NCBI GenBank assembly: GCA_900539835.1
Contig: UQDR01000023.1
Span: forward strand, 1-28,935
Origin: an uncultured Ruminococcus sp.
Lineage (GTDB): Bacteria; Bacillota; Clostridia; Oscillospirales; Ruminococcaceae
Reading direction: 5' to 3'
Length of the DNA stretch: 28,935 bases
Each line of letters opens with the position of its first letter. The first letter of the stretch is position 1. Both the position numbers and the translations under genes were made by a program. The notes under the pieces are model-generated. The model was not told the origin of the DNA and searched no databases. It saw only the letters and a program-made list of their open reading frames with translations. Below, one piece after another: positions 1 through 7,499 of the stretch.

Positions 1-76
1 CCCTTCACTTATAGCCTCATTTGAGGCTTTTTTGCACGCAAACGTGCAACTATGAACGAAATATGAAAAAAGTTTG
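1..76. repeat. Intergenic repeat element, copy A (cut by window start)
   Basis: This stretch is nearly identical to 26436-26513. The two copies differ by one substitution in the first hairpin loop region, a T-run length change near the left end, and small differences at the right end. It contains two adjacent hairpins: AGCCTCA/TGAGGCT followed by a T-run (about 13-34), which looks like an intrinsic terminator, and TTGCACG-CAAA-CGTGCAA (31-48). The left end is truncated by the window: copy B is preceded by a GC-rich module that presumably continues here. No protein is encoded. Confidence 0.8.
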
Positions 77-145
77 GTGATTTGCACATATTTGGTTAGC
101 GGAATTTGTGCAAAACAAACAATGCAAAATAAAAAGACTAAAAGA

Positions 146-187
146 GAAAAACCGTATCCTGATTCATTCAGGCGTACGGTTTTTTTA
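146..187 (-). terminator. Intrinsic terminator of the XRE regulator gene
   Basis: AAACCGTA and TACGGTTT form a stem around a loop of about 15 bases that itself contains ATTCATTCAGG. The T-run lies on the minus-strand side, 20 bases beyond the stop codon of the regulator at 208. A T-run also exists on the plus strand, so it may work in both directions. Between copy A of the repeat and this stem, TTGCACA (80-86) and TGTGCAA (107-113) can also pair. Confidence 0.75.
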
Positions 188-207
188 TATGATTTGATAA
201 GGATCAG

Positions 208-1086
208 TTAGTCATCCTTACCGCTGATGATGCTGACTATTCCGCAAAGGATTCCCCCTATAACAAATGCAAGCCAGTTATATTGCCAGATGTTCCAGAC
301 AATCCCGGTCACAAGGAAAATAATCACTGCTATGAGCATGATAACTCCGTGAATTTTTTGCTCCACAGATGATTCCTTTTTATGTTCTTTTTTCAGTCTG
401 TGGTTGTATTTTTCAATGTCATATTTGTCTTTTTGCATTCCGTTATATACAAGAACGGAAACACCTATTGATGCAAAGAAGAACAACATTGAGTTTTCAA
501 GCGCCTCGGTTATGCGATTTTTTTCTAAGCCGTCAATTCCTATTGTAACAATAAATCCGATTATTATAAGGCTTATACCCACGGCAATTCTAAGGGGATA
601 TTTGTTTTCAAAGGCTGTTATTTGTTCCTTTTTATAAAAAGGGGCTATATATGGATTGTTTTTTTCAAAATTAGAATTGTTTATACCGCTGACTACAAAA
701 ATCATAACGGCAATTAAAATAAATAAGAAAAATCCTATTCCAAGCATGGTATCATTGACTTTAAGTCCGTCACATAAACCTGCAAAGGAAATGCTTAAAA
801 GACATAAGCCGACACCCACGGAAATGCATTTAGAGAACTTGTTCATATGCTTATCATAACCGGCTTTGTCCTGAGCGGTTTCCTTTTGAATATTTCCTTT
901 AATCAGACTGTCTATTGAACAGGAGAACATGTCGCATATCTGAATTATTTTATCCATTTCGGGAAAAGTGGCATCAGACTCCCATTTGGAAACCGATTGT
1001 CTTGAAACGTTAAGAGATTCCGCCAAATCTTCCTGAGTAATATTTTTTGTTTTTCTTAGAAATTGTAAGTTTTCACCCAAGCTCAT
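208..1086 (-). CDS. XRE-family transcriptional regulator with membrane domain
   Basis: 292 residues. Residues 5-62 form a Cro/CI-type helix-turn-helix with the usual order: LR-x-k-x3-TQEDLAe-x-L-x-VSRQSVSKWE. The rest, from about residue 85, is strongly hydrophobic with about six predicted membrane segments (near 88-110, 113-135, 165-185, 198-215, 248-265 and 268-288), separated by charged loops. Membrane-tethered XRE regulators of this build are common in Clostridia; their signals are mostly unknown. The start is supported by AAAGGA eight bases upstream. A 15-base near-palindrome (1155-1169) just downstream of its promoter suggests autoregulation. Regulatory target unknown; the gene appears monocistronic. 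Confidence 0.85.
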   Translation of the reverse strand: MSLGENLQFLRKTKNITQEDLAESLNVSRQSVSKWESDATFPEMDKIIQICDMFSCSIDSLIKGNIQKETAQDKAGYDKHMNKFSKCISVGVGLCLLSISFAGLCDGLKVNDTMLGIGFFLFILIAVMIFVVSGINNSNFEKNNPYIAPFYKKEQITAFENKYPLRIAVGISLIIIGFIVTIGIDGLEKNRITEALENSMLFFFASIGVSVLVYNGMQKDKYDIEKYNHRLKKEHKKESSVEQKIHGVIMLIAVIIFLVTGIVWNIWQYNWLAFVIGGILCGIVSIISGKDD

Positions 1087-1154
1087 GATATGAATCCTTT
1101 CTCCGCCTATGTATTTTTATGACCAAGCCGATTCAGGCGGAATGGCGCAGTCAC

Positions 1155-1169
1155 AGGACAGCTGTTCCT
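1155..1169. promoter_or_regulatory. Near-palindrome, candidate operator for the XRE regulator
   Basis: AGGACAGCTGTTCCT is a 15-base palindrome apart from one symmetric mismatch pair. It lies about 9 bases beyond the -10 box of the minus-strand promoter of the regulator gene, roughly over the transcription start, where a repressor would block initiation. Binding by this XRE protein is inferred from position only. Confidence 0.4.
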
Positions 1170-1177
1170 ATGATTAA

Positions 1178-1206
1178 ATTTTATCATTTTATATGGAAAA
1201 CTGCAA
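1178..1206 (-). promoter_or_regulatory. Promoter of the XRE regulator
   Basis: On the minus strand, TTGCAG (-35; 1201-1206) and TAAAAT (-10; 1178-1183) are separated by 17 bases. This fits a sigma-A promoter, with a leader of about 85 bases before the start codon. Confidence 0.6.
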
Positions 1207-1283
1207 CCAAATTTGTGTTGCTTTTAAATACTTTTATGTAAACTTGAAGTTGCATAGGCGTAAATACGCAGTTTTATGCTTTA

Positions 1284-1322
1284 TAAAAAAAGTTATCCGC
1301 AGAATATACGGATAACTTTTTA
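1284..1322 (-). terminator. Intrinsic terminator of nadE
   Basis: AAAAAGTTATCCG and CGGATAACTTTTT form a perfect 13-base stem with a 9-base loop, abutting the stop codon of nadE. The minus-strand T-run makes it a classical rho-independent terminator. Confidence 0.85.
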
Positions 1323-3269
1323 TTACAGCTCATCAATTTCTTTAAGCCAAATTGCTGCCACAGCATCAGACGGCATTCGCCAATCGCCTCTTGGGGATAA
1401 TGTTACTGAACCGATTTTTGCACCGTCGGGCAGGCATGAACGTTTAAACTGCTGTGAGAAAAATCTTCGGTAAAAGGTTTTAAGCCATTTTAAAATAGTT
1501 TCTTTGTCATATTCACTATCAAAAGCTATTTTTGCAAGGCGGTAAACTTTTCTTGGACTGAATCCCCAGCGTATTCCGTTATAAAGGAAAAAGTCATGAA
1601 GCTCATATGGGCCTACCAAATCTTCGGTTTTCTGTGTCATTTCAGTAGCGGTTTCATCTGTAGGAAGAAGCTCGGGGGAAACAGGTGTGTCAAGAATATC
1701 ATATAAGACTTCTCTAAGCTTATTGCTTGTACAGGTGTCGCCATAATATTTGACAATGTGTCTTACCAAAGTTTTAGGTATTGAAGCGTTGACGCCATAC
1801 ATGGACATATGATCGCCGTTATAGGTAGCCCAGCCGAGGGCAAGCTCAGATAAATCACCTGTTCCAACGACAAAACCGTTAGTTTGATTGGCGATATTCA
1901 TAAGCACTTTTGTGCGTTCTCTTGCTTGGCCGTTTTCAAACACTACATTGTGGTTATTTACATCATGCTTTATGTCTTGAAAATGCTGAAGCACAGATTC
2001 TGTAATATCTACTTCTTTAAAAGTAACATCCAAAGCTTCACACATTATTTCGGCATTGGAGCGTGTTCTTTTGGTTGTGCCGAAGCAGGGCATAGTTACG
2101 GCGACAATATCAGAATGGGGACGATCAAGCAGGTCCATAGCTTCTACACAGACCAACAAAGCAAGGCAGGAATCAAGTCCCCCTGAAATGCCGATTACCA
2201 CGCTTTTAGCATTAGTGTGTTCAATACGTTTTTTCAGCCCCTGCGACTGCATTTGCAGAATAAGATGACAGCGATAGTATCTTTCTTTATCGATTGATGG
2301 AATAAAGGGAGTTTTTTCAATATATCTTGTCAGCTCTGCGGTTTTTACAGAATTAAAAGAAAAGCTTGTTTCTGAAATACCGGGCTGAGGTGTCATAGCT
2401 GTATAAGTGGACATTTTTCTGCGTTCAAAAGCCAGTTTTTTTATATCAATTTCAGAAATGGTAATTTCGTTTTTAAACAAGGTGCTTTCATTGAGTATAG
2501 CGCCGTTTTCGGTAATAATATTGTGACCTGAAAAAACCATGTCTTGGGTAGATTCGCCATCTCCCGCAGAGCAATATACATAGCCTGAAACAAGTCTTGC
2601 GGATTGATTTGAAACAAGCTGTCTGCGGTAGGATTCCTTTCCGATAACCTCGTCAGAAGCGGAAAGATTGCAGATTATTGTTGCTCCTGAGAGTGCAAGG
2701 TGATTGGAAACAGGGTCGGAAGTCCATAAGTCTTCACAGATTTCATATCCGACTGTCAGTTCCGGGAGGTTAGAGCAGGTAAATACGCTCTGTCCGAAAT
2801 ACACGAAGCCTGTTCCGCTGCAGCTTTTATATCCGTAATTATTTAAGTCAATATTTGTGGTTTTTCCGTCATATGCCGCAAAGTGTCTTGCTTCATAAAA
2901 TTCATTGTAATTGGGAAGGTGTGTTTTCGGGATAAATGCAAGAATATCGCCGTTTTGCATTACTGCGGCACAATTATAGATTTTACCGAAAACTTTTACG
3001 GGCAGTCCCACAGCAACAAGAGCGTCATAATCCTTTGACGCATTTGCAATATTAATGAGTCCGCACATTGCACTGTCAAGAAGGGTATCCTGAAAAAACA
3101 GATCCTGACAGGTATATCCGGTTAAGCAAAGCTCGGGGAATACGGCAATTTTTACTTCTTTATTTTTGCATTCATGAATTTGTGCTATGATACTTTTTAC
3201 ATTAAAATCAATGTCTGCGACCTTAATTTCTGGAGTGCAGGCGGCGACCTTTATAAAACCGTCTTTCAT
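1323..3269 (-). CDS. nadE: Glutamine-dependent NAD+ synthetase
   Basis: 648 residues, the usual length of the two-domain enzyme. It makes NAD+ from nicotinic acid adenine dinucleotide, ATP and glutamine in the cytoplasm. The N-terminal nitrilase-type glutaminase domain shows the Glu-Lys-Cys triad: Glu46 in FPELCLTGY, Lys115 in IPKTHLPNY and Cys178 in GYEICEDLW. The C-terminal synthetase domain carries the ATP-pyrophosphatase loop SGGLDS at 362-367 and a conserved GTGDLSELALGW segment. AAAGGA lies 11 bases before the ATG. It has its own promoter and terminator; the D-LDH-like gene lies 110 bases upstream on the same strand and could read through. Confidence 0.96.
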   Translation of the reverse strand: MKDGFIKVAACTPEIKVADIDFNVKSIIAQIHECKNKEVKIAVFPELCLTGYTCQDLFFQDTLLDSAMCGLINIANASKDYDALVAVGLPVKVFGKIYNCAAVMQNGDILAFIPKTHLPNYNEFYEARHFAAYDGKTTNIDLNNYGYKSCSGTGFVYFGQSVFTCSNLPELTVGYEICEDLWTSDPVSNHLALSGATIICNLSASDEVIGKESYRRQLVSNQSARLVSGYVYCSAGDGESTQDMVFSGHNIITENGAILNESTLFKNEITISEIDIKKLAFERRKMSTYTAMTPQPGISETSFSFNSVKTAELTRYIEKTPFIPSIDKERYYRCHLILQMQSQGLKKRIEHTNAKSVVIGISGGLDSCLALLVCVEAMDLLDRPHSDIVAVTMPCFGTTKRTRSNAEIMCEALDVTFKEVDITESVLQHFQDIKHDVNNHNVVFENGQARERTKVLMNIANQTNGFVVGTGDLSELALGWATYNGDHMSMYGVNASIPKTLVRHIVKYYGDTCTSNKLREVLYDILDTPVSPELLPTDETATEMTQKTEDLVGPYELHDFFLYNGIRWGFSPRKVYRLAKIAFDSEYDKETILKWLKTFYRRFFSQQFKRSCLPDGAKIGSVTLSPRGDWRMPSDAVAAIWLKEIDEL

Positions 3270-3312
3270 AAGAAAAAATGTCCTTTCAAGTGAAATTTCA
3301 GAAGTTTTTTTA

Positions 3313-3341
3313 AGTATACCACTTTTTTCACCTTAAATCAA
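3313..3341 (-). promoter_or_regulatory. Promoter of nadE
   Basis: Minus-strand TTGATT (3336-3341) and TATACT (3313-3318) are separated by 17 bases, 45 bases before the nadE start. Confidence 0.6.
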
Positions 3342-3379
3342 GTTATCAGAAATTTTGCTTATGCAGGGATAGAAAAAAA

Positions 3380-4414
3380 TCAAAAGCATCTTCCTTTTTC
3401 ATTTTTTACACAGTTTTCAGGCTTATTGAAATGGCAATGATAACACACTTCATTTTCCAATGGTTTTCCCTCAAAAAATGCGTCAAGATTCGACAGCGTG
3501 ACATTTGCAATAGCCTCTAATGCTTCTTTGGTTAAAAAGGCCTGGTGAGAGGTGAGGAGAACATTTTGTTTTGAAACAAGAAGCGACAATACATCATCTT
3601 TAATAAGTGTATCGGAATTGTCTTCAAAGAATAAATCGCTTTCTTCCTCATAAACATCAAGACCTGCGGCCTTTACTGTACCGTTGTTTAATGCTTCAAG
3701 CAGAGCTTCACTGTCGATAAGCATACCTCGTGAAGTATTCAAAAGATATACTCCTTTTTTCATTTTAGAAAAAGCGTCGCTGTCGATAATTTTATTAGTT
3801 TCTTCTGTCAACGGACAGTGAAGGGATATTACGTCACTGTTTTTCAGCAGATAATCCAGCTTAACATATTCAAAATCAGCGTTTTGGGCAGGATATAGGT
3901 CATAGGCGAGAACTTTCATTCCAAAGCCTTTACAGATACTTATAAATGCCTTGCCGATTTTGCCTGTTCCGATAATCCCGACAGTTTTGCCGTATAAATC
4001 AACACCCGTCAAGCCTGCGATACTAAAATTAAACTCTTTGGTGCGGTTATATGCTTTGTGTATTTTTCTGTTTATTCCTAAAAGAAGGGCCATGGTATGT
4101 TCTGCAACAGCGTGAGGAGAATATGCGGGAACTCTTACAACATTGATTTTTTTATATGCAGCTTTAAAATCAATGTTGCTGTAGCCGGCACAGCGCATGG
4201 CGATTACTCTGACGCCTCCGTCATAAAGAATGTCAATGGCTTCTTTGTCTATTTCATCATTTACAAAGGCACAGACTCCGTCAAAGCCTTTGGCAAGGAC
4301 AGCGGTTTTGGCTGAAAGCTTTGATTCGATATATTCGATTTGATATTTAGTGTTAAGTGCGTCAAAAAACTCCTTATCATAGGGCTTTACATCATAGAAT
4401 AATATTTTTTTCAT
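3380..4414 (-). CDS. D-2-hydroxyacid dehydrogenase, D-lactate dehydrogenase type
   Basis: About 344 residues. It is an NAD-dependent D-isomer dehydrogenase, likely reducing pyruvate to D-lactate and thereby regenerating NAD+ in fermentation. The nucleotide-binding loop is GIIGTGKIG (about residues 146-154). The catalytic set is Arg229 (in NTSRG), a Glu near 256 and His290 (in LTSHQAF). CAGYSNID and SPHAVAEHTMA are typical of the LdhA branch. An in-frame upstream TTG at 4432 is less likely than ATG 4414, which has AAAGGA at 9-base spacing. Odd point: the last 21 residues hold four Cys and two His. The substrate could also be an aromatic 2-oxo acid; sequence alone does not decide. Confidence 0.85.
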   Translation of the reverse strand: MKKILFYDVKPYDKEFFDALNTKYQIEYIESKLSAKTAVLAKGFDGVCAFVNDEIDKEAIDILYDGGVRVIAMRCAGYSNIDFKAAYKKINVVRVPAYSPHAVAEHTMALLLGINRKIHKAYNRTKEFNFSIAGLTGVDLYGKTVGIIGTGKIGKAFISICKGFGMKVLAYDLYPAQNADFEYVKLDYLLKNSDVISLHCPLTEETNKIIDSDAFSKMKKGVYLLNTSRGMLIDSEALLEALNNGTVKAAGLDVYEEESDLFFEDNSDTLIKDDVLSLLVSKQNVLLTSHQAFLTKEALEAIANVTLSNLDAFFEGKPLENEVCYHCHFNKPENCVKNEKGRCF

Positions 4415-4490
4415 TTTACAGCATCCTTTCAAGCGTATTAATTGTATTATATATTTTTTACCTGAACAGTGTTATTTATGCTGTAAAACA

Positions 4491-4531
4491 CAATAAAAAT
4501 CACACCATGATTTTTAAAAGCATGGTGTGAG
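4491..4531 (-). terminator. Terminator of the cupin/CMD operon
   Basis: CACACCATG and CATGGTGTG form a 9-base stem; on the minus strand it is followed by a T-rich run. It lies 45 bases beyond the stop codon of the CMD gene and ahead of the D-LDH-like gene. Confidence 0.7.
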
Positions 4532-4575
4532 TGATGGAATAAACATTTAAAGGCTTTGCTTTATATCTGAAAAAA

Positions 4576-4896
4576 TTATCTGTTATAAACTTCTTTCGCC
4601 ATATTAAAAGCTGCCCAAGCCTTGGGCCAGCCGGCATAAAATGCGGCATGGGTAATGATTTCAGCCATTTCTTCAGCAGTTACGCCGTTTTTCTTTGCAT
4701 TTTCCAAATGAAATTTAAAGGAATTGTCAAGCATTCCGCTTGCCAAAAGGCTCACCACTGTAACTATACTTCTGTCACGGAGAGAAAGGTTATCTTCTCT
4801 TGACCATACTTCTCCGAACAATACATCGTCATTTAATTGAGCAAACTTAGGAGCAAATTCACCTAAAGAATCTCTTCCTGCTGTTACTTTTTCCAT
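4576..4896 (-). CDS. Carboxymuconolactone decarboxylase family protein
   Basis: 106 residues, a single CMD/AhpD-like all-helical domain. Recognisable segments are LSLRDRSIVTVVSLLASGML and EMAEIITHAAFYAGWP near the C-terminus, containing the conserved Glu and His. There is no CxxC pair, so it is of the decarboxylase-like type rather than an AhpD peroxidase partner. Start: GAGGAAA overlapping the stop codon of the upstream cupin gene, with a 10-base intergenic gap. Co-transcribed with the cupin and divergent from a LysR gene. Such trios are widespread in Firmicutes and are often annotated as small oxidative or aromatic metabolism modules; substrate unknown. Confidence 0.85.
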   Translation of the reverse strand: MEKVTAGRDSLGEFAPKFAQLNDDVLFGEVWSREDNLSLRDRSIVTVVSLLASGMLDNSFKFHLENAKKNGVTAEEMAEIITHAAFYAGWPKAWAAFNMAKEVYNR

Positions 4897-4906
4897 AGCA
4901 TTTTCC

Positions 4907-5308
4907 TCATTTCAATTTATTATAATCGTCATCTGACACAGGTTCAAGCCATTCGTTTGAAGCGTCCTCTGCCGGAACTTCTACCGCAAGGTGAACAAAC
5001 CAGCTGTCCGGAGCAGCACCGTGCCAATGTTTAACCTCCGGAGGAATATTAATGACATCTCCCGGATTCATTTCAACTGCTTCCTTGCCCCATTCCTGAT
5101 AATAGCCTCTTCCTGCGGTACAGAGAAGAATCTGACCGCCTTTGTGATGAATATGCCAGTTGTTTCTGCACTTTGGTTCAAATGTGACATTCCCGATTGC
5201 TACGCCCTGAGTTGAAAGCATATTCAGGTAGCTTTGACCCACAAAATATTTGCCGAAGGCTATGTTCTTTTCGCCTTTAGGGAAAACACCTAAATTTATA
5301 TTCTCCAT
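4907..5308 (-). CDS. Cupin-domain protein
   Basis: 133 residues forming one cupin beta-barrel. Motif 1 is visible as N-W-H-I-H-H-K-G-G-Q with two metal-binding His residues. Motif 2 is P-G-D-V-I-N-I-P-P-E-V-K-H-W-H, which provides further His ligands. It probably binds Fe or Mn. AAGGAG precedes the ATG by nine bases. It is first in a two-gene operon with the CMD protein, and the pair is transcribed away from the LysR gene, whose product probably controls it. Reaction and substrate are not evident. Confidence 0.85.
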   Translation of the reverse strand: MENINLGVFPKGEKNIAFGKYFVGQSYLNMLSTQGVAIGNVTFEPKCRNNWHIHHKGGQILLCTAGRGYYQEWGKEAVEMNPGDVINIPPEVKHWHGAAPDSWFVHLAVEVPAEDASNEWLEPVSDDDYNKLK

Positions 5309-5355
5309 TAAAACTCACTCCTTATATCATTTTCATTATCTTATTTTTCACTTTT

Positions 5356-5384
5356 ATTATACACCCTGATTGCTTGACTGTGAA
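5356..5384 (-). promoter_or_regulatory. Promoter of the cupin/CMD operon
   Basis: Minus-strand TTCACA (5379-5384) and TATAAT (5356-5361) are separated by exactly 17 bases. The -35 box overlaps by one base the -35 box of the opposite lysR promoter, so the two promoters compete for polymerase. Confidence 0.7.
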
Positions 5385-5402
5385 CAACAGAAATGTTATA
5401 AT
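5374..5402 (+). promoter_or_regulatory. Promoter of the LysR regulator
   Basis: TTGACT (5374-5379) and TATAAT (5397-5402) are separated by 17 bases. It sits back-to-back with the cupin promoter. Confidence 0.75.
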
Positions 5403-5403
5403 C

Positions 5404-5424
5404 ATATAAACTAAAGGTTTATAT
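5404..5424. promoter_or_regulatory. Perfect inverted repeat, candidate LysR operator
   Basis: ATATAAAC-TAAAG-GTTTATAT is a perfect 8-base dyad with a 5-base spacer and contains a T-N11-A core, the general LysR-family signature. It starts one base after the lysR -10 box and therefore covers the transcription start, which suggests negative autoregulation. Confidence 0.55.
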
Positions 5425-5442
5425 GAAATGAGGGGGGTTAAA

Positions 5443-6345
5443 GTGTATAATTCACAGCTCAAAACTTTTGTTTATGCTGTTGACAGCGGCAGTTTTTCAA
5501 AGGCAGCAGAAAGGCTTTATATTTCTTCTACCGCAGTTATGAAACAGATAAATTCGTTGGAAGCTCATTTAGAGCTTAAATTGATTGAACGTAATAACCA
5601 GGGAATAAGTCTGACGTCTGCGGGAGAATCGGTTTATAAGGATGCTAAATTTCTTTTTGATTATTCAGAAAAGGCTGTTGCCCGTGCCAGACAGATTTCC
5701 GAAGCGGCGGAGAAGTGTTTTTGTATTGGTACGTCTATACTTAACCCATGTAAACCGTTTATGGAGCTATGGTATCGTTTAAGCAGCTATTTCCCCGGAT
5801 ATAGACTTAATATTGTTCCTTTTGAAGACGAGCACAACAATATTATATCAGAGATTTCTTCTCTTGGAGAAAAGTTTGATTTTCTGACCGGGGTATGTGA
5901 TTCGGCACAATGGTTGAGCAGATGCGAATTCTTTAAGCTGGGAGAATATCGAAAATGCGTTGCAGTAAATGCAAATCATAGGCTTGCAGAAAAAGAAAAG
6001 ATTAAGCTGTCGGATCTTTACGGTGAAAATCTTATGATGGTAAAGGAGGGGGATTCTCAAGTCAATGATAATATACGACGGGATATAACTAAAAATCATC
6101 CGCAGATACATATAGTTGATGCGCCCAGATTTTATGATATGAGTGTTTTCAACAAATGTGTTCAAACGGACAATGTACTTTTAACCATAGAATGCTGGCG
6201 GGATGTTCATCCGTCGCTTGTAACGATACCTGTTGAATGGGACTATGTTATTCCATATGGATTGCTGTATAAAAAGGATTCATCAAAAGACGTTGAAAAA
6301 CTAATTGAAACAGTCAGAAGGTTATTCAGTGATGAATTATATTGA
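5443..6345 (+). CDS. LysR-family transcriptional regulator
   Basis: About 300 residues, normal for LysR. Residues 1-60 are the winged HTH (FVYAVDSGSFSKAAERL, then SSTAVMKQINSLE). The remainder is a periplasmic-binding-protein-like effector domain that is divergent and without an evident ligand signature. An in-frame ATG at 5428 precedes GAGGGG; I prefer GTG 5443, which that Shine-Dalgarno fits at normal spacing. It is divergent from the cupin/CMD operon with overlapping promoters, so it most likely regulates that pair and itself. Confidence 0.85.
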   Translation: MYNSQLKTFVYAVDSGSFSKAAERLYISSTAVMKQINSLEAHLELKLIERNNQGISLTSAGESVYKDAKFLFDYSEKAVARARQISEAAEKCFCIGTSILNPCKPFMELWYRLSSYFPGYRLNIVPFEDEHNNIISEISSLGEKFDFLTGVCDSAQWLSRCEFFKLGEYRKCVAVNANHRLAEKEKIKLSDLYGENLMMVKEGDSQVNDNIRRDITKNHPQIHIVDAPRFYDMSVFNKCVQTDNVLLTIECWRDVHPSLVTIPVEWDYVIPYGLLYKKDSSKDVEKLIETVRRLFSDELY

Positions 6346-6360
6346 TATTTCTATAAAATA

Positions 6361-6392
6361 AAGTCCGGTATCAGATGTGATATCGGACTTAA
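6361..6392. terminator. Shared terminator between convergent genes
   Basis: AAGTCCGGTATC and GATATCGGACTT form a 12-base stem with one G:T pair and a 6-base loop. T-rich tracts follow on both strands. It lies between the lysR stop and the stop of the convergent nucleotidyltransferase gene. Confidence 0.7.
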
Positions 6393-6395
6393 ATA

Positions 6396-7499
6396 TTATT
6401 TATTCTTTTTTATATATTTTATCTCACGAACAATTTTTTTACTTCTGAAAATGCCACGGTATATTAATCTTACAGGCCACATTAACGGGAAAAGGAAAGG
6501 AACTTTTTTCAGGAAGGGGAAAACCAGCTGCATTATATACAGTGGAGGAAAAAGCCTATGGAGAACGAATCTGAAGGTTCCCATTTTTTTATGTTTATTC
6601 AGGTTAGAATTAAGTCTTGTGCCGTAGGTTCCGCTGCTTAAAATAAAGCGTTCAAGCTCGATATATTTATCAGACGGCTGATTATCGCCAAACCACATTT
6701 TAGACATAGCGATAACATCACGGCACACCTGAGCCTTACCCGATTTTGCCAGCTCAGAATAAATAAATTCCCAATCAAGAATGGTTTCTTTATGCTGTAA
6801 ATAAACGTATATATCCATTATTGAACGGATTCCGGTTCCGCCGTTGTTTAAATGTTTTTCTAAATGAGCAAACAGATATAAGAAAAACCAATTTTCATTA
6901 AAATTCAATACACCATCAGAAATCTCACTGGTGTTTTGCCATGGATCTGAAAACATTGCTGAGAAGCTTTCGTTTTCCGGGCCGAACAGCTGGCGATGAA
7001 CTTCTACATTCATCATGGGCTGTTTAAAATAAGCGTCGTGGTCTTTTTCTGAAGTTAATTCTGTTTCATAACCTAAAGACAGCATGATTTCATTTGCTTT
7101 TTCCATATTTCCTTGATCTATAAGCAAATCAATGTCTGCCATAAGCCGCATGTCCCGTTGAGGATACATATCTTTGAGGAAAATTCCTTTCAGCGCAAGA
7201 AATCTGATGTTTTCTTTTTTAAAAGCATGTGTTATTTCATCAAATTCCATGGTTTGAGTTATATCCTTGACGATTGCCCTGTCACGATATTCAGCCCATT
7301 TTTTATTAGTTTCAAAATCAGGTTTATTTTTAAGCTTTTCGACAGCATAGTAGGATATATTTGCAATGTCGTGATGGATGGCTATATTTAGAATTCTTTC
7401 AAAGCTGAAGTTATCAGGCTTTTCTTCAGGCTGTGTTCCGTTAAGAACACTTTTCACCAGATGGATTAAATAGCCGTGTTCGTTTTTAAATTTCTCCAT
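6396..7499 (-). CDS. NTP_transf_5-type nucleotidyltransferase
   Basis: About 367 residues. It resembles the uncharacterised nucleotidyltransferase family found in peptide natural-product clusters. The key block is FLALKG, then YPQRDMR, then ADIDLLI with the Asp-x-Asp metal pair at about residues 122 and 124, followed by a helical C-terminal half containing W, H and D residues of the family (for example EVHRQLF). The ATG at 7517 is in frame but lacks a ribosome site; ATG 7499 has GAAGG 11 bases upstream. It overlaps the end of the ABC transporter gene by 14 bases, so it belongs to the same operon. Homologues are known next to HPr-kinase-like enzymes in lasso-peptide clusters. The transferred group and the acceptor here are unknown. 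Confidence 0.75.
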   Translation of the reverse strand: MEKFKNEHGYLIHLVKSVLNGTQPEEKPDNFSFERILNIAIHHDIANISYYAVEKLKNKPDFETNKKWAEYRDRAIVKDITQTMEFDEITHAFKKENIRFLALKGIFLKDMYPQRDMRLMADIDLLIDQGNMEKANEIMLSLGYETELTSEKDHDAYFKQPMMNVEVHRQLFGPENESFSAMFSDPWQNTSEISDGVLNFNENWFFLYLFAHLEKHLNNGGTGIRSIMDIYVYLQHKETILDWEFIYSELAKSGKAQVCRDVIAMSKMWFGDNQPSDKYIELERFILSSGTYGTRLNSNLNKHKKMGTFRFVLHRLFPPLYIMQLVFPFLKKVPFLFPLMWPVRLIYRGIFRSKKIVREIKYIKKNK

